Source: Dendrolimus kikuchii (taxonomy: Eukaryota > Arthropoda > Insecta > Lepidoptera > Lasiocampidae). From it: 64,000 nt of DNA. The notes beneath the pieces are model-generated. The model saw only the letters and a program-made list of their open reading frames with translations, made no database searches and had not been told where the DNA came from. Shown piece after piece: positions 52,668 to 64,000 of the stretch. Every line of letters begins with the position of its first letter. Position 1 is the first letter of the stretch. Both the position numbers and the translations under genes were made by a program. The DNA is taken from the NCBI GenBank assembly GCA_019925095.2, contig JAHHIN020000030.1, forward strand, positions 124,001 through 188,000, read 5' to 3'.

Positions 52668-52680
52668 CCCGCATATACGT
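52668..52680. repeat. Target-site duplication of the nested LINE, left copy
   Basis: CCCGCATATACGT, identical to 56086-56098. Confidence 0.85.
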
Positions 52681-55600
52681 TTTTTTTTTTTTTTTTTTAA
52701 TCCTCTCACCGGACGAACGAGATTATCCGGGCTTATTGTCTTTTTTGGGGGTTTGTATATATATTTTTATTTTTATTCTTTCTATTTCTTTTCTTTTTTG
52801 TGTTTTTTGTCTTTTTCTTTTTTAAGTGCTTTAATTTTCAAAAAAAAATAAGGTTTTACAATATTTCTTATTGCTATATACATTCTTAGGCTATTACATT
52901 TATTACTATTACAATTTTCAATTACTTACTACTTATCTAAATACATGTTTTTTTATTTATCTTTTTACTCTTTAATATATAAGACACATTGTATCTATTT
53001 TAACTTATACTCTACTACTTAGCAAGCTTCTTATATCCCGATATCTATTTCTTACTTTTATTTCTTATATTTTAGGCTTAATTACTATGTATTTATTTAT
53101 TTGCTTTTTATTGTTTTTATATGGAGTATGTTTATGTATCTATTCTATTTTCTACATTATCTATATATTCTTAAATATATGTTAAATGTACACTTATCTA
53201 TCTACTTTGTGTTGTTTTATTTCGCTCTACCACTTTCTTGACTACTTTTATACAATATTCCAAAAAGTGCTCTACATTATTTTTTGACATTAATTCGGCC
53301 ATATTTGAAGATTTTACTACTTGGCGAAGCTTGCCTTCGCAGTCAACTCTCTCCCGGGAGTATGCCGGGCATCGGAAAATGATGTGCGGGATATCTTCTA
53401 CCTGCTCTTCATCGCAGATGCACGAGGGATTCTCTTTGCACCCGAACCGGTTCAGGTACTCCGAGAATCCCCCGTGCCCCGTGAAGAGCTGGGTGTGCAG
53501 GCCAGTGAAGCCGACCTGCCTAACTACCTTATAGGCCCGCGAGACTTCAGGGAAAAAGAGTTTCGTGACGGATGCAGTTGACTCTTGACAGTATCTCCGG
53601 TTCCATTCGTCAACTGTCCCCATGCGGAACTGCCGTTTGACGAAGGAAACCGGACACTTGTCGTAAAGCGGCCTCACTTTCAGAGAAAGTGCAGCCGCTT
53701 TCGCCAACTCATCGGCCCGCTCGTTTTCTCTGACGTCAACGTGGGCCTTCACCCAGTACAGACTAACTTGCTTACCGTGGGAAACACACCGCCGGATGTT
53801 GTCCCTCGCTGCGACGGCAAATGGATTGACGGAGCGCCAGTTGCACGGCGTTTGCAATGCCGATCTATAGTCACTATAAATGCCAAAGTTTCTTTCTGGG
53901 CGCTTCCAAGCCGACGCCGTAGCCTCACGTATCGCCAGCATCTCTGCCTGATAGACCGTGCAATAGGACGCTAGTTTAATCTTCCGGCTTTTGGTCTCGA
54001 CTTCATTATCCCAAAAGGATAATGAAGCTCCGACCTGGCCTTCTATTAAACTACCGTCCGTGAAGATGCGCACCGCCTGCAGGCGTTGCGCATCTACTTG
54101 CTCCTGGTCCATCAGGCAGGTAAACTGCAACTCGATCTGTGAGGCCGGGTGAGTTGTGTTGGCGTAAGCAACTCGCGTTTCCATCTCCCTGTCCCCAAGC
54201 ATTGGCTGCTCTACCCCCCTCTTGGCCTCGTATAAAGAAGCGACTCTTTTTATACGGAGGTCAAGGGGGAGCAGACCAGCCAGCGCCATAGCTGAGTTCA
54301 GGGAGACGGTCTTGTACGCTCTACACATTTTCTGTGCGAATCCCCGTTGGACCGTGTTGAGTTGCTTACGCACACCCAACTTTGTGGCTGAGGGCGCCCA
54401 GACGCTCGCTGCGTATAGTACTATTGGCTCCAGCACCGCTGTGTACATAATCCGGACGATCTCAGGGTTAAGACCCCAGATGACCTTTGCGGCACGCGAG
54501 AGCTGTTTGTAAAAACTAATTGATTTCGCACATACATTACGTATGTGCGAATTGAACGTTAGTTTGCTGTCTATGGTTACACCTAGGATTTTAACCTCTG
54601 AGGCCATCTCAATACTGACCCCTCCCATGTTCAATCTTGGGGTGTCGTACTTCAATTTGTGGGTAAAGGTTACAGCTTTTGTTTTGTGCGCAGCAAATTT
54701 CAGTTTATTTCGGACACCCCATTCTTGAACATAGGAGAGTGCCGCATTAGCTCTTCTCTCAATGTTGCAACCAGAGTCTCCGTCAAATAGCAGAACGACA
54801 TCATCTGCAAAAGCCTGTACGTATTCCCCGCGCTCAGTCAATCCTTTCAGAAGGGGATCGAGGAGCAGGTCCCACAGGATAGGCCCCCCAATGGAACCCT
54901 GCACGCAGCCTTTTGTGGTTCTTCTTTCCACCTCCTCTCCAAGGTACCTAAGTGAGACACTACGGTTTTCCAGATAACTGCCCAGTATCCTCTGGATATT
55001 TCCTGGGCAGTTTTCTTCCGCCAGTCGAACCCTTATCATTGGCCACCATGCGCTGTCGAATGCTCCCTCTATGTCTAGTGAAACAAGTGTTATAATTTTC
55101 TTCTGTTTCAGCTTTCCGCGTATATGGTTCACTAGATCATAGAGAGAGTCCTCCGTGCTTCTTTAGGGCAGGAATCCATACTGACGGGTGCTCAATCTAG
55201 GTACGAGGTGCCACATTAGTCGATTAACTATTAGTCTCTCAAGAATTTTGCCCATCACTGGTAAAAGGCCGATGGGCCTATATGATTTTGGACGTGTGTA
55301 GTCATCCTTCCCCGGCTTCCGGAGCACGACTACTGTCGCTTGCTTCCAGACAACCGGGAAGTATCCTAATGTTAGGCACTTATTAACCAGTGATAGGCAA
55401 AACTCCGGCTTGTGATAAACGGTCTGGGCACAAATATCTGCAGTCAGTCCGTCCGCCCCGGGTGCCTTCTTGGAGTTGAATTTGTGCGCTGCTTGTTTTA
55501 ATTCGAGGGCAGTAAAGGGCGGATCTTCGTTCCCCAGCAAAGCAGTCCTTACGCTCAATCTTGCCGCTTGCTCTCGTACTGCCCTGTGTTCGCCATTGTC

Positions 55601-56085
55601 CCCCTCGGCACTATCCTCGGGGTAGAAGGTTTCCGCGAGTAGCTCGGCGGATTCTCGCGGCCCCAGTACCTTACCTTTATCGACTATAGGCTCATCCTCG
55701 TCCCTCTTCCTTGTCCTTCCAATAACCCGATATATCCCCTCCCAGACTCCCTCACGATCCTGCTTTCCGCAAAACTCTTTCCAGCTTCTCGTCTTTGCGG
55801 CGCTGATCTCCATCTGATACTTTTTCTTTGCTTGCAGGTACTCATCGACCACACTCCTCCTACAAGACTGCGGCGCGCTGCGGATTCTTCTCTTCTTCGT
55901 GACGACTCCACGCTTCAGGTTGGCGAGCTCTTCAGACCACCAAGGTAAGTTTACTTTATTTTTCTGACTTAATTGCGGTATACTGTGTTTGCATGCCTCT
56001 ACTATTGTGTTATTTAATGTGTTTACCTTATTTTCCAGGTCCGTCGTGTCAGTCAGTTCTTCAATTACGTCCGTGGTGAGTCTGT
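52681..56085 (-). mobile_element. LOA/R1-like LINE in the BEL D leader, 5' truncated
   Basis: Minus strand. An 18-base T run at 52681-52698 is the poly(A) tail; the target duplication CCCGCATATACGT flanks the insertion exactly. The 5' end lies in ORF2 between endonuclease and RT, so ORF1 and the endonuclease are missing. The 3' UTR (52699-53197) is A-rich on the sense strand, as in the ORF1-only LINE at 35459. Confidence 0.85.
53198..56085 (-). pseudogene. LINE ORF2 remnant: RT and RNase H, one stop codon
   Basis: The open frame begins inside the insertion at the truncated 5' end. WWSEELANLKRGVV and KAPGADGLTADI, SYRPIGLLPVMGKILERLI lead to RQYGFLP, then TAA at 55163-55165 where a Gln codon is expected; the same frame goes on with RSTEDSLYDL, SLDIEGAFDSAWW, GCVQGSIGGPILWD and FADDVVLLF (catalytic pair). 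After a thumb region comes RNase H (IFTDGSLIEG, AEMLAIREA, YSDYRSAL, ENERADELAK; all four acidic residues seen), then a CXC...H zinc-like end. RT followed by RNase H with an R1-like RT fits LOA/I-group LINEs. Confidence 0.82.
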
Positions 56086-56098
56086 CCCGCATATACGT
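56086..56098. repeat. Target-site duplication of the nested LINE, right copy
   Basis: CCCGCATATACGT. BEL D leader continues from here. Confidence 0.85.
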
Positions 56099-56175
56099 TA
56101 CGTTGCAATCGTTCAACGCCGATCGAGCGCCATTGCATTTATTTGTGTAAAATACATTAATTAACTTATTTAAAA

Positions 56176-59100
56176 ATGTCGAAATCTGATGCCAAACTCC
56201 AGGATGAATGCGATAGGTTATTACAACCACATATAACCACTAAGGAAATGTGTTTTATGAGATTACAAAATCTGTTTGAAGTTTCCAGAAATGTTCACAA
56301 AAAACCCGAGTTATTAAACGAGTTTAATGTTCGTTACGGCGATCTTTCTAGCTTGCGGGATAAGTTTAAACAAAGTGTACATAGTTGTGCAATAATTAAA
56401 AAGAAGTTTTGTTCTGAATATCAACCGTCATACAGAGAAATAGAAAACTTTGATGAAATTTATTATCATATACGGTCTGTGTGGGAAGGTTTAAACAAAA
56501 GTTCAAATGAATCTCAACAAAACCTAAGTAATATTTCTAAACCTGATAATGTTTTTGTAAAACCTAGGTTACCTAAGTTGGAGATTTTTCCTTTTGATAG
56601 TAAGCTCGAAAACTGGCCTACCTTTCGAGATACGTTTACTAGCTTAATACATAATAACACACATATCGCAGATATCGAAAAGTTTTATTATTTATTGTCG
56701 GCTGTTATCGGGCCTGCGCAAACGATTGTTAAGTCTATGCCTGTTACATCTGACAATTACCACATCGTTTGGGACTCCTTAGTCAAGCGTTATGAGAACA
56801 GACGAGCGTTGGCGACTAATTATCTTGATAAAATATTTAATTTTTAGCCTTTAGTACAGGAGTCAGTGTCGGGACTTAATGATTTTTTACAAACATTTCA
56901 AGAAAACATTAGGGCACTTAAAAGTTTGAAAATTACTGACTTATCTTCATTTATTTTATTTTATATCGCGTTACGTAACCTTGATCCACGCACCAGGCGT
57001 GAGTTTGAGCGTTGTTTTGGGCAAAATGAATTGCCTGATTTTGATGAACTAATACAATTTATCGAAAAACATGTACGGGTCCTTGAAATGTCGCAGTGTA
57101 CTACTAATTCCACTAGTACTAAAAGTGTAACGTACACTCGTGGACAAAATAAGGTGAATCCTTCTGTTTCTAAAAAATCGAACAATTTTTCAAATATGCA
57201 GCGACCGTCTTTGTCGTCAGCTGCCGTCAATACAAACCAACCTTGGTTGTCAACGAAATCCATGGAGTGTTTGTATTGTAAAGGAACACATTCTATTTAT
57301 CGATGTTTAGAATATAACAATCTGACGCCTGCGCAGCGTCTCAATAAAATTAAAGAATTAAAGTTATGCGAAAATTGCTTGCGTGCTCATTCTATTGACG
57401 CTTGTCCGTCCAAGTTCCTTTGCTCAATTTGCAAAAATAAGCATCATCATACATTACACATAGATTCTTCTGGAAACTCGAATTATAATGCTATTGCGTT
57501 AACGTGTTCCGCAAATTCGACAGTGTTGCTCGGCACCGAAATTGTACACGTAGCGGATAGTTGGGGTCAGTACCATGCTGTGCGTGCTATAATCGACAGC
57601 GGCGCTATGTCGAGCTACATAACTCAAGACTGTGCGAAAAGGTTAGGGTTAAAATCACGCAAATGTAGTTTTGAACCCATTGGTCTCGGTGGAAATAGGG
57701 TTCAAGATTTCGGTTTGACAACTTGTCAAGTCAAGCCTCGTCATACTGCCGGTCCTATCTTGTCCACTGACGCAGTCATTGTTACTAACATTGCTGGTAA
57801 CATACCTACAATGCCTTTGTCTAACAAAGTCTTACTTGAGTTCCAAGGTCTTACGTTGGCTGACCCCGACTTTTACAAGCCCGCTCCTCTTGACTTATTG
57901 TTAGCCGGTGACTTGTTTCCGTACATCTACGATGGAAACAAGATTCTTCCGCGTGTCGCAGGTTTACCAGTCGCAATGAGCTCAATCTTTGGTTACGTAA
58001 TGACAGGTCAGACAGAACTCCATAACCTTGTTAACGGAAACGATGCTATAGCTAATGGGGATCGAGATGTATCCTTTTGTGCATTAAATACGAACTTGGA
58101 CCAGATTATGCATTCTTTTTGGGAAACTGAAAACGTACCTTCTGAGCCACCGCGTAACCCAGAAGATGTATTAGCCGAAGAAATGTTTTTCAAGCATCAC
58201 TGGCGTGACGACACGGGTCGATATGTTGTCAAATATCCATTTCGAGCACCAGTCGAGCTTGGTGATTCAAGTCAAATGGCAATTCGCAGACTTATCAATA
58301 TTGAATCGAAATTAGAAAGAGAACCTGATCTCAAAGCTCAGTACCATAAGTTCATGCACGAATATGAAGACCTTGGTCACATGACTTGTCTGGGAGATAT
58401 TTGGAACGTAGATTCGAAATACATCATCCCGCATTTCTGCATCATCAAACCGACAAGTACTACCACTTCTCATCGTGTTGTATTTGACGCATCTGGGAAG
58501 ACGTCAAATGGTTTATCGCTGAATTCGGTGTTACTACCGGGTCCTAAGTTGCAAGCTGATATTAATCAACTGCTAATTAATTTTCGCTTGCACGAAATAT
58601 GCATCTCTGCTGACATTTGTAAAATGTACAGAGCGATCTGGATTGACAAAGTCCAACGACCATATCAACACATTCTATGGCGGTATGATCGGAGTCAACC
58701 AATTCAAGTATTCGAATTAAACACTGTGACTTATGGTGTCGCTAGTAGCCCATATCTAGCCATCAAAGTATTGCACACTCTAGCGGAAGATGAAGCCAGC
58801 AAATATCCAAAGGCGGCAGAAATCCTGAAGACAGCATTTTTTATGGACGACTTGTTATGGTCTGTAAGCACAAAGGAAGAAGATATTGCAGTTCGAAGAG
58901 ACCTCATGGCGTTACTTGAAAAAGGGGGCTTCGTATTACGCAAATGGTCGAGCAATGAACCTGAAGTGCTTGCAGATCTTAACGAAAGTTATCGAGAAAC
59001 ACCACTTGTTTTCGATGACGACAAAAATACTTCTATAAAAATTCTCGGATTACAATGGTTGCCAGCTGCTGATGCATTTTCATTTTCCACAGCTTCACCT

Positions 59101-61410
59101 AATCCTGTTATTACTAAGCGAACTGTTCTTTGTCAAATAGGACGCTTGTTCGATCCACTTGGCTTTGTGGCTCCGTGCACATTTTTTGATAAATGTTTTA
59201 TGCAGGTACTTTGGGCCCAGCAACTGGATTGGGACCAGCACCTACCTGTTGAACTTGAAGTTCAGTGGAAGAATTTTGTCGAAGAAATTCCACTTCTGTC
59301 AAATATAAACCATGATCGACATATTAAAGTAAAGTGTCACACCTATTCTCAAATTCTAGAATTTTGTAACGCATCTAGCCGTGGTTACGCAGCGGTTGTG
59401 TATCTCCGGACTAAAGACGCAGTTGGTGCATCAAAAGTCAGTCTGGTTATAGCCAAATCGAAAGTGGCTCCTCTAAAAACTGTTACCATTCCTCGTTTGG
59501 AACTCATGGCTGCTCATCTGTTAACAAAACTTGTAAACTATGTAAAATCTGTCTTACAACCTAGATTAGTAATTGATCAAACTCTTTTGTTTACTGATTC
59601 TTCAGTGGTCTTAGCCTGGCTTAACACTCCTACCCATACTCTGAAAACATTTGTTTCAACTAGAGTGTCCAAAATTCTTGAAACTGTAGACAGAGAGTGT
59701 TGGTACCACGTGAGTGGTGTCTCAAATCCAGCGGATATAGGCTCGCGCGGCGCTTCTTCTGCAGCGTTGCTGACGATGCATGAGTGGTTTAACGGACCTG
59801 AATGGATATGTCTTAAACAGCCAGATTGGCCAATCAAAACTGTTGAGGATTTTCGAGACTACAATCCTCCTGAACAAAAGTCTATAAAATCAACTCTTCT
59901 CGCTTCAGACACTGTAATATCTGATCCAGTGTATGATCTTACTGAGAAATACTCAAGTTACAATAAACTTATTAACGTTTTGGCTAGGTGCTATCAATTT
60001 ATACAAAATTGTAGGACAGCTGCTCCAAATCGCAGATCTCTTGCGGTAGCCGACACGAGGAAAGCTCACGACATTATTGTAAAATCTGTTCAAAAACATC
60101 ATTTCTCAACAGATATTGTGTCATTATCAAAAACTGGTCGATGCAGTAATTCCTTGCAAAAACTCAACCCCTTTATGGATTCGGATTGTTTCCTCAGGGT
60201 GGGGGGTCGACTTTCACAATCGGATTTGACATTTGATAGGAAACACCCACTTCTGCTTCCTAAAAAATGTAATTTCACGCATATTCTAATCGATTATTAT
60301 CATAAACTTCATTTGCATGTAGGTCCTAGAACTCTACAAAGTATATTATCTCAAAAATATTGGATAGTCTCAGCGCGAAGTACTATTCGTTCACGCACTT
60401 CAAAATGCATTCCATGTTTCAAGGTGTCTCCTACAAATCGACAACCTATCATGGGTGAACTACCTAGATATCGGTCTCAAGATATTCATGTTTTCCACAC
60501 TATTGGAATTGACATAGGCGGACCATTTAACACGAAAGAGTCCACTCGTAAGAATGCTCACATATACAAATCTTATTTGTGTGTATTTGTATGTTGTGCA
60601 ACGCGAGCAGTCCATTTGGAAGTCTTGTCTTCGCTAAGTGCAGAGTGCTTTTTCGCTTGTTTTGATCGTTTTACTGCTAGACGAGGCCTTTGCCATTCAG
60701 TTGTGTCTGATAATGGCACAAATTTCGTTTCTGCTGGAAAACAGCTCGATGAAGTGACTAAATTTCTGAATAACAATTCAGACAATATATCAAAAGGATT
60801 CGTATTCCGCAAAATACATTGGAAATATAATCCTCCTACAGGAAGTCATTTTGGCGGACTGTACGAGGCTGTTATCAAATCAGCCAAGCTGCGCTTGAAA
60901 CGTACAATCGGGTCGAGAGCACTGTCATTTGAAGAACTCAGTACGTTATTCGCACGTACAGAAGCTGTACTCAATTCTAGGCCACTCTGTGCATTATCGA
61001 GTGATCCAAATGAGTTCGGAGTTCTAACTCCATCTCACTTCCTTATAAACAGGGAACTTCTATCTGATCCGGAATATGATTTTTAGGACATATCTAGCTC
61101 GAGACTGAATCGTTGGCAAGCAGTCCAACAAATTTCACAACGTTTTTGGAAGCTCTGGAGACAAGATTACTTACATACTTTACAGCAGCGTCAAAAGCGG
61201 TCGATCAACTGTCGCAATCTTGGACTAGGTGATCTTGTTCTTATAAACACTGACGCTCCGCCATTTAAGTGGAGCCTAGCCAGAGTTAGCAAATTGCATC
61301 CTGGCTCCGACGGCGTTGTTCGAGTGGTCAGTGTGCGTACTGCTTACAGCGAATTCACTCGGCCTGTAACTAAACTTAGTCCTCTTCCGTTGGATCAGGA
61401 CTCAGAATAA
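56176..61410 (+). pseudogene. BEL D Gag-Pol polyprotein frame with two TAG codons
   Basis: One reading frame from ATG 56176 to TAA 61408-61410 (about 1,744 codons), interrupted only by TAG at 56845-56847 and 61084-61086, both after a TTT codon. Order: Gag DUF1759 domain (LPKLEIFPFDSKLENWPTF; the first TAG falls inside it), zinc knuckles (CLYCKGTHSIYRC, CENCLRAHSIDAC, CSICKNKHHH), protease (IIDSGAMSSYIT), RT (VFDASGKTSNGLSLN, MYRAI, FFMDDLLWS with the catalytic pair), RNase H (FCNASSRGYAAVVYL, PRLELMAAHL, FTDSSVVLAWL), integrase (HLHVGPRTLQSIL, CIPC, Asp in GIDIGG, SDNGTNF, GLYEAVIK) and a DUF5641 C-terminus beyond the second TAG (DLVLINTDAPPFKWSLARV). All domains otherwise look complete. The stops are more likely point mutations than programmed readthrough because neither lies at a Gag/Pol boundary. 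Confidence 0.87.
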
Positions 61411-61629
61411 TCAATCATTTACATCAATTTAATTTATTCAACGAATTTATATTTAAGTAATATTTAAAGTTAATCTATATATTCTTAATCTATTATATTC
61501 AATTTAATCTATAGCATTATCTTATACAGTCCACTACTATCATTACTCTTAAACACTCTATTTTTTATATGTTTATCGAATATTTCTAATCAAGTCTGGT
61601 ATCGTAATTGGGAAATCCTTGCGGATTTC

Positions 61630-61641
61630 GGTGGGGGGAAA
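61630..61641 (+). other. Polypurine tract of BEL D
   Basis: GGTGGGGGGAAA directly before the 3' LTR. Confidence 0.85.
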
Positions 61642-61888
61642 TGTAGGGTTTGCTATTAAACGCTTGTATTTAAATTCCCGCGATTCGAAAATGCTCGTCT
61701 AAAACGTCACTGCAAATTCGTGAGTGTCAATCAAATCGACAATTCAACACGTCTACGAGTGGCGCCACCGTCCATACGATACTCCATTTCACTCTCTTCA
61801 AAAATCAAAATCTACAACGAGCTATCGGTGAGTCGAATCTAACTATTTACAAGCGCATTTTTCAAAATATCAAACTTTCAATCGAACA
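61642..61888 (+). repeat. 3' LTR of BEL D
   Basis: 247 bp, partner of 52161-52407. Confidence 0.92.
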
Positions 61889-62109
61889 AATATTTATTTC
61901 CTAGCAACTTAAGGCTATTTATTATACAATTAAGCTCTTAAAACTAATTAATTACATTTTAAAACAATAATACATAACTTTATACATGAGCTATACCCGT
62001 CTCGTTCCGACCCGTCTCTTTCCTGCGCTTAACGGTCGCTTCTACATTACTACGAGGCTTAGCAAATTCTACCTATGTTCTTATCGCCTGTTTAGACGGG
62101 TCGGTGAGT

Positions 62110-62631
62110 TTCTCACATCGACGTTGTCGTCGTCAACACATGCCAAACTTTTGACGAGCAGCAATAAAAATACATGGCGATGCTTAGTCATGAACTCGGA
62201 AATAGTTATACCTGTTCCTTTAAAACTAGTTTTAAAAACCAAATATCATTGGGCGTCGATATTTCCTGGAATTTGACCAGTAACCGACGTGGTTTCTTGA
62301 CTTCATGTTCACGGCCCATCCTGTGGCAGCGTCATATAGCAGCTTCAGAAAAACTGGGTACTTTAAGATGGTCTTGTAGGACCTTGACCACAGATTTCGC
62401 TAGATCCTCCTTACTTTCCGGCACTCCATGACCCAGGAGTATTTTACGTCGGGTTTGCATTTCAATGCGATCAACATTATGAAATAATAATTCAATTTGT
62501 CGTTGAAGATTACCCAAGGCTTGAGTCACAAACTTTTTAAATGCTGAAAACTCACTTGACAAGCTCGTGATATTGGATGAACCCTGTGATGAACCGGAGC
62601 TGTTTTTTAAATCATTCTCGAATTGTGCCAT
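62110..62631 (-). pseudogene. LINE-type ORF1 relic
   Basis: Minus strand from ATG 62631: MAQFENDLKNSSGSS, a helical region, then RRKILLGHGVPESKEDLAK and VLQDHLKVPSFSEAAI, an in-frame TGA, and RCHRMGREHEVKKPRRLL, VKFQEISTPNDIWFLK. In a shifted frame KTSFKGTGITISEFMTKHRH follows. This is the RRM-like nucleic-acid-binding domain plan found in ORF1 of many insect LINEs. Several breaks; no ORF2 nearby. Confidence 0.6.
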
Positions 62632-62882
62632 TCACTGTTGAAAACATCATCGTGATTTCAGCTTGTGATTCTTGAATTGCCTCCATTGTGTTTTAGTAAG
62701 TGACACACAGCGATCCACAAAGTTTAAATAAAATAACACTAATAGCACAAAATATTTTAAACTAACCACACAAAAACACTTCCCGGCAGGTAGGAGTAGT
62801 TTAAGTTCTAGTATTTCATTAAATCAAGCTTAATTGTATAATATTTACAATTTATTTTGATATAAAACCTTTAGAGCAAATT

Positions 62883-63202
62883 TCAACGTACTGTATTGCG
62901 AACCCGCAATTGTATTGCCCGCCGAAAAAAAAACTTACTTTTAACCTGTGTCATAAAATCAGATAAATCTTCCTCCACGCAATCTCTTCGCTTTCGTCTA
63001 AGTGGTTGAACAAAATGTAATTGGAAATTCGCCATATCGGGTAATTTAGGCGTAATACTCAGTTCCGATTCCGAAGAGGCATGTTGCATTGAAAAGATGA
63101 ATTCAAAGCAATATTTTCTTGCATGTTTGTACCCATTATTGGTGCCTTTTCAGTGACTGATGGCTGGTGAGAGTCGGGCGGCAGTATATGTTTGTTCGAC
63201 AT
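62883..63202 (-). pseudogene. ORF1-like relic (frameshifted)
   Basis: ATG 63202 gives MSNKHILPPDSHQPSVTEKA; after a frameshift near 63060-63090 the frame SESELSITPKLPDM and RRKRRDCVEEDLSDFM continues to a Lys-rich end at 62883, followed by AAAAGTAAG-type sequence. It resembles the N-terminal part of Gag-like ORF1 proteins of insect LINEs. It may be unrelated to the relic at 62110. Confidence 0.4.
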
Positions 63203-64000
63203 TATACTGAGAAGTACTAGGGTGGTATAATAAATATTACAATAAGAAATTGATTCACACTGGAGAGGTCTATAAAAATGGACGCTGATCGGCAATTTTG
63301 AATAAAAACCAGTTATGTCCACTATAATAAGAGCCCCGATAATAGTCTGTAAATCATAAGCAACCCTTCCTTGAATGGCTTATACTATAAATTGCTTCAG
63401 TATATATGAGCAAATAGATGGTCACATAATCCGTGACGTAACATCAACACTATGCAAGGGGACGTAGTTATTAATTCATACAGTTTACACTGATTGGAGA
63501 ATACTTGCGGAGTGTCCAATTGATCAGCTTTTTGTGTTTAAAGCCACTGTCACTAGTTACAGGTACCAGGATCACTGCGATTGACGAAGATCACTTCCTG
63601 AAACTAACAACATTTTAGTTATTATGCATTTCTATTTTTTTAAATCGTATTTTTGGTTTAACTATATGAATCATTAATAAAATATTTGAAACAAGAAAAA
63701 CATATATTTTTTAGAAAATATATATATATTTTTTTTCCTTCTTTAGCTCAGGCGAACACGATATGCCCGAGTCATATACCGTTTTTATCTTACTATTTTG
63801 AATAAATATTTACTACTGGGGTGGATTGGGAATAGGGTGGGAAATTTTTATAAATATATTTTTATATTTTTACAAACATTTATACTAATATTATATACTT
63901 ACATACACTAACCTGTATTATATTCATATGTATTGTTTACGTATATACCCATATACACCCGCGTTGCCTCTCCCGATTCAGCACCGCCACACGGTTTGCG
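63203..64000. other. AT-rich sequence, no gene recognised
   Basis: No supported ORF, RNA gene or repeat family. TA-rich runs lie near 63715-63740 and 63840-63900. Confidence 0.5.

Larger units (their letters stand above)
52161..61888 (+). mobile_element. BEL/Pao element D with near-identical LTRs
   Basis: Two 247-bp LTRs with three differences, a primer-site-like sequence, a single Gag-Pol frame and a polypurine tract. Flanks AATAC and AATAT are a probable 5-bp target duplication with one change. A LINE of 3.4 kb is inserted in the leader. Relatively recent insertion. Confidence 0.9.

Noticed and set aside
1..64000. Host protein-coding genes, tRNA or rRNA genes
   Set aside because: I scanned both strands and found no frame that was not better explained as mobile-element sequence, and no tRNA-like cloverleaf or rRNA segment I could defend.

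Overview
The window looks like a transposon-dense, AT-rich stretch of an insect nuclear genome. I could not recognise any single-copy host gene. Essentially every supportable coding region belongs to a mobile element: BEL/Pao and Gypsy LTR retrotransposons, four non-LTR retrotransposons (LINEs) of Jockey/CR1, R1 and LOA/R1 type, a Penelope-like element with a GIY-YIG endonuclease, a hAT transposon and a DDE transposon with a SWIM zinc finger. This mixture, the codon style and the LINE types point to an arthropod, most likely an insect. The order is not fixed by the sequence; Lepidoptera is a reasonable guess from the LINE families.

Layout. 1-1196: 5' end of a BEL/Pao element on the minus strand (gag running off the window edge, leader, LTR). 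1416-6358: degraded DDE transposon with long inverted blocks and a two-exon transposase pseudogene. 7362-11672: hAT transposon carrying Gypsy debris. 12499-15072: intact Penelope-like ORF. 15265-17765: 5'-truncated Gypsy gag-pol, cut by a complete-looking LINE (17766-21378), followed by an inverted LINE ORF1 fragment. 22499-35165: three-level nest on the minus strand, with an old Errantivirus-like Gypsy relic split by a young short-LTR Gypsy (23227-32149), itself split by an R1-type LINE (about 26354-31400).

35459-40593: a LINE copy with target-site duplication and poly(A) that encodes only ORF1 behind a 2.6 kb 5' UTR, inserted in a BEL LTR-like sequence. 40607-51289: decayed BEL element A, split in its gag by BEL element B (45638-49800). 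52161-61888: young BEL element with matching 247-bp LTRs, carrying a LOA/R1-like LINE (52681-56085) in its leader. 61889-64000: two ORF1-type relics and AT-rich sequence.

The genes do not form a cellular pathway. They are parts of independent selfish elements, and the useful information is the insertion order, the state of each copy (frameshifts, stops, deletions) and the junctions. The least ordinary objects are the ORF1-only LINE, the in-frame Gypsy-Gag/R1-Gag fusion ORF, and the BEL polyprotein frame interrupted by exactly two TAG codons. All family assignments are from reading motifs by eye; no database search was possible.
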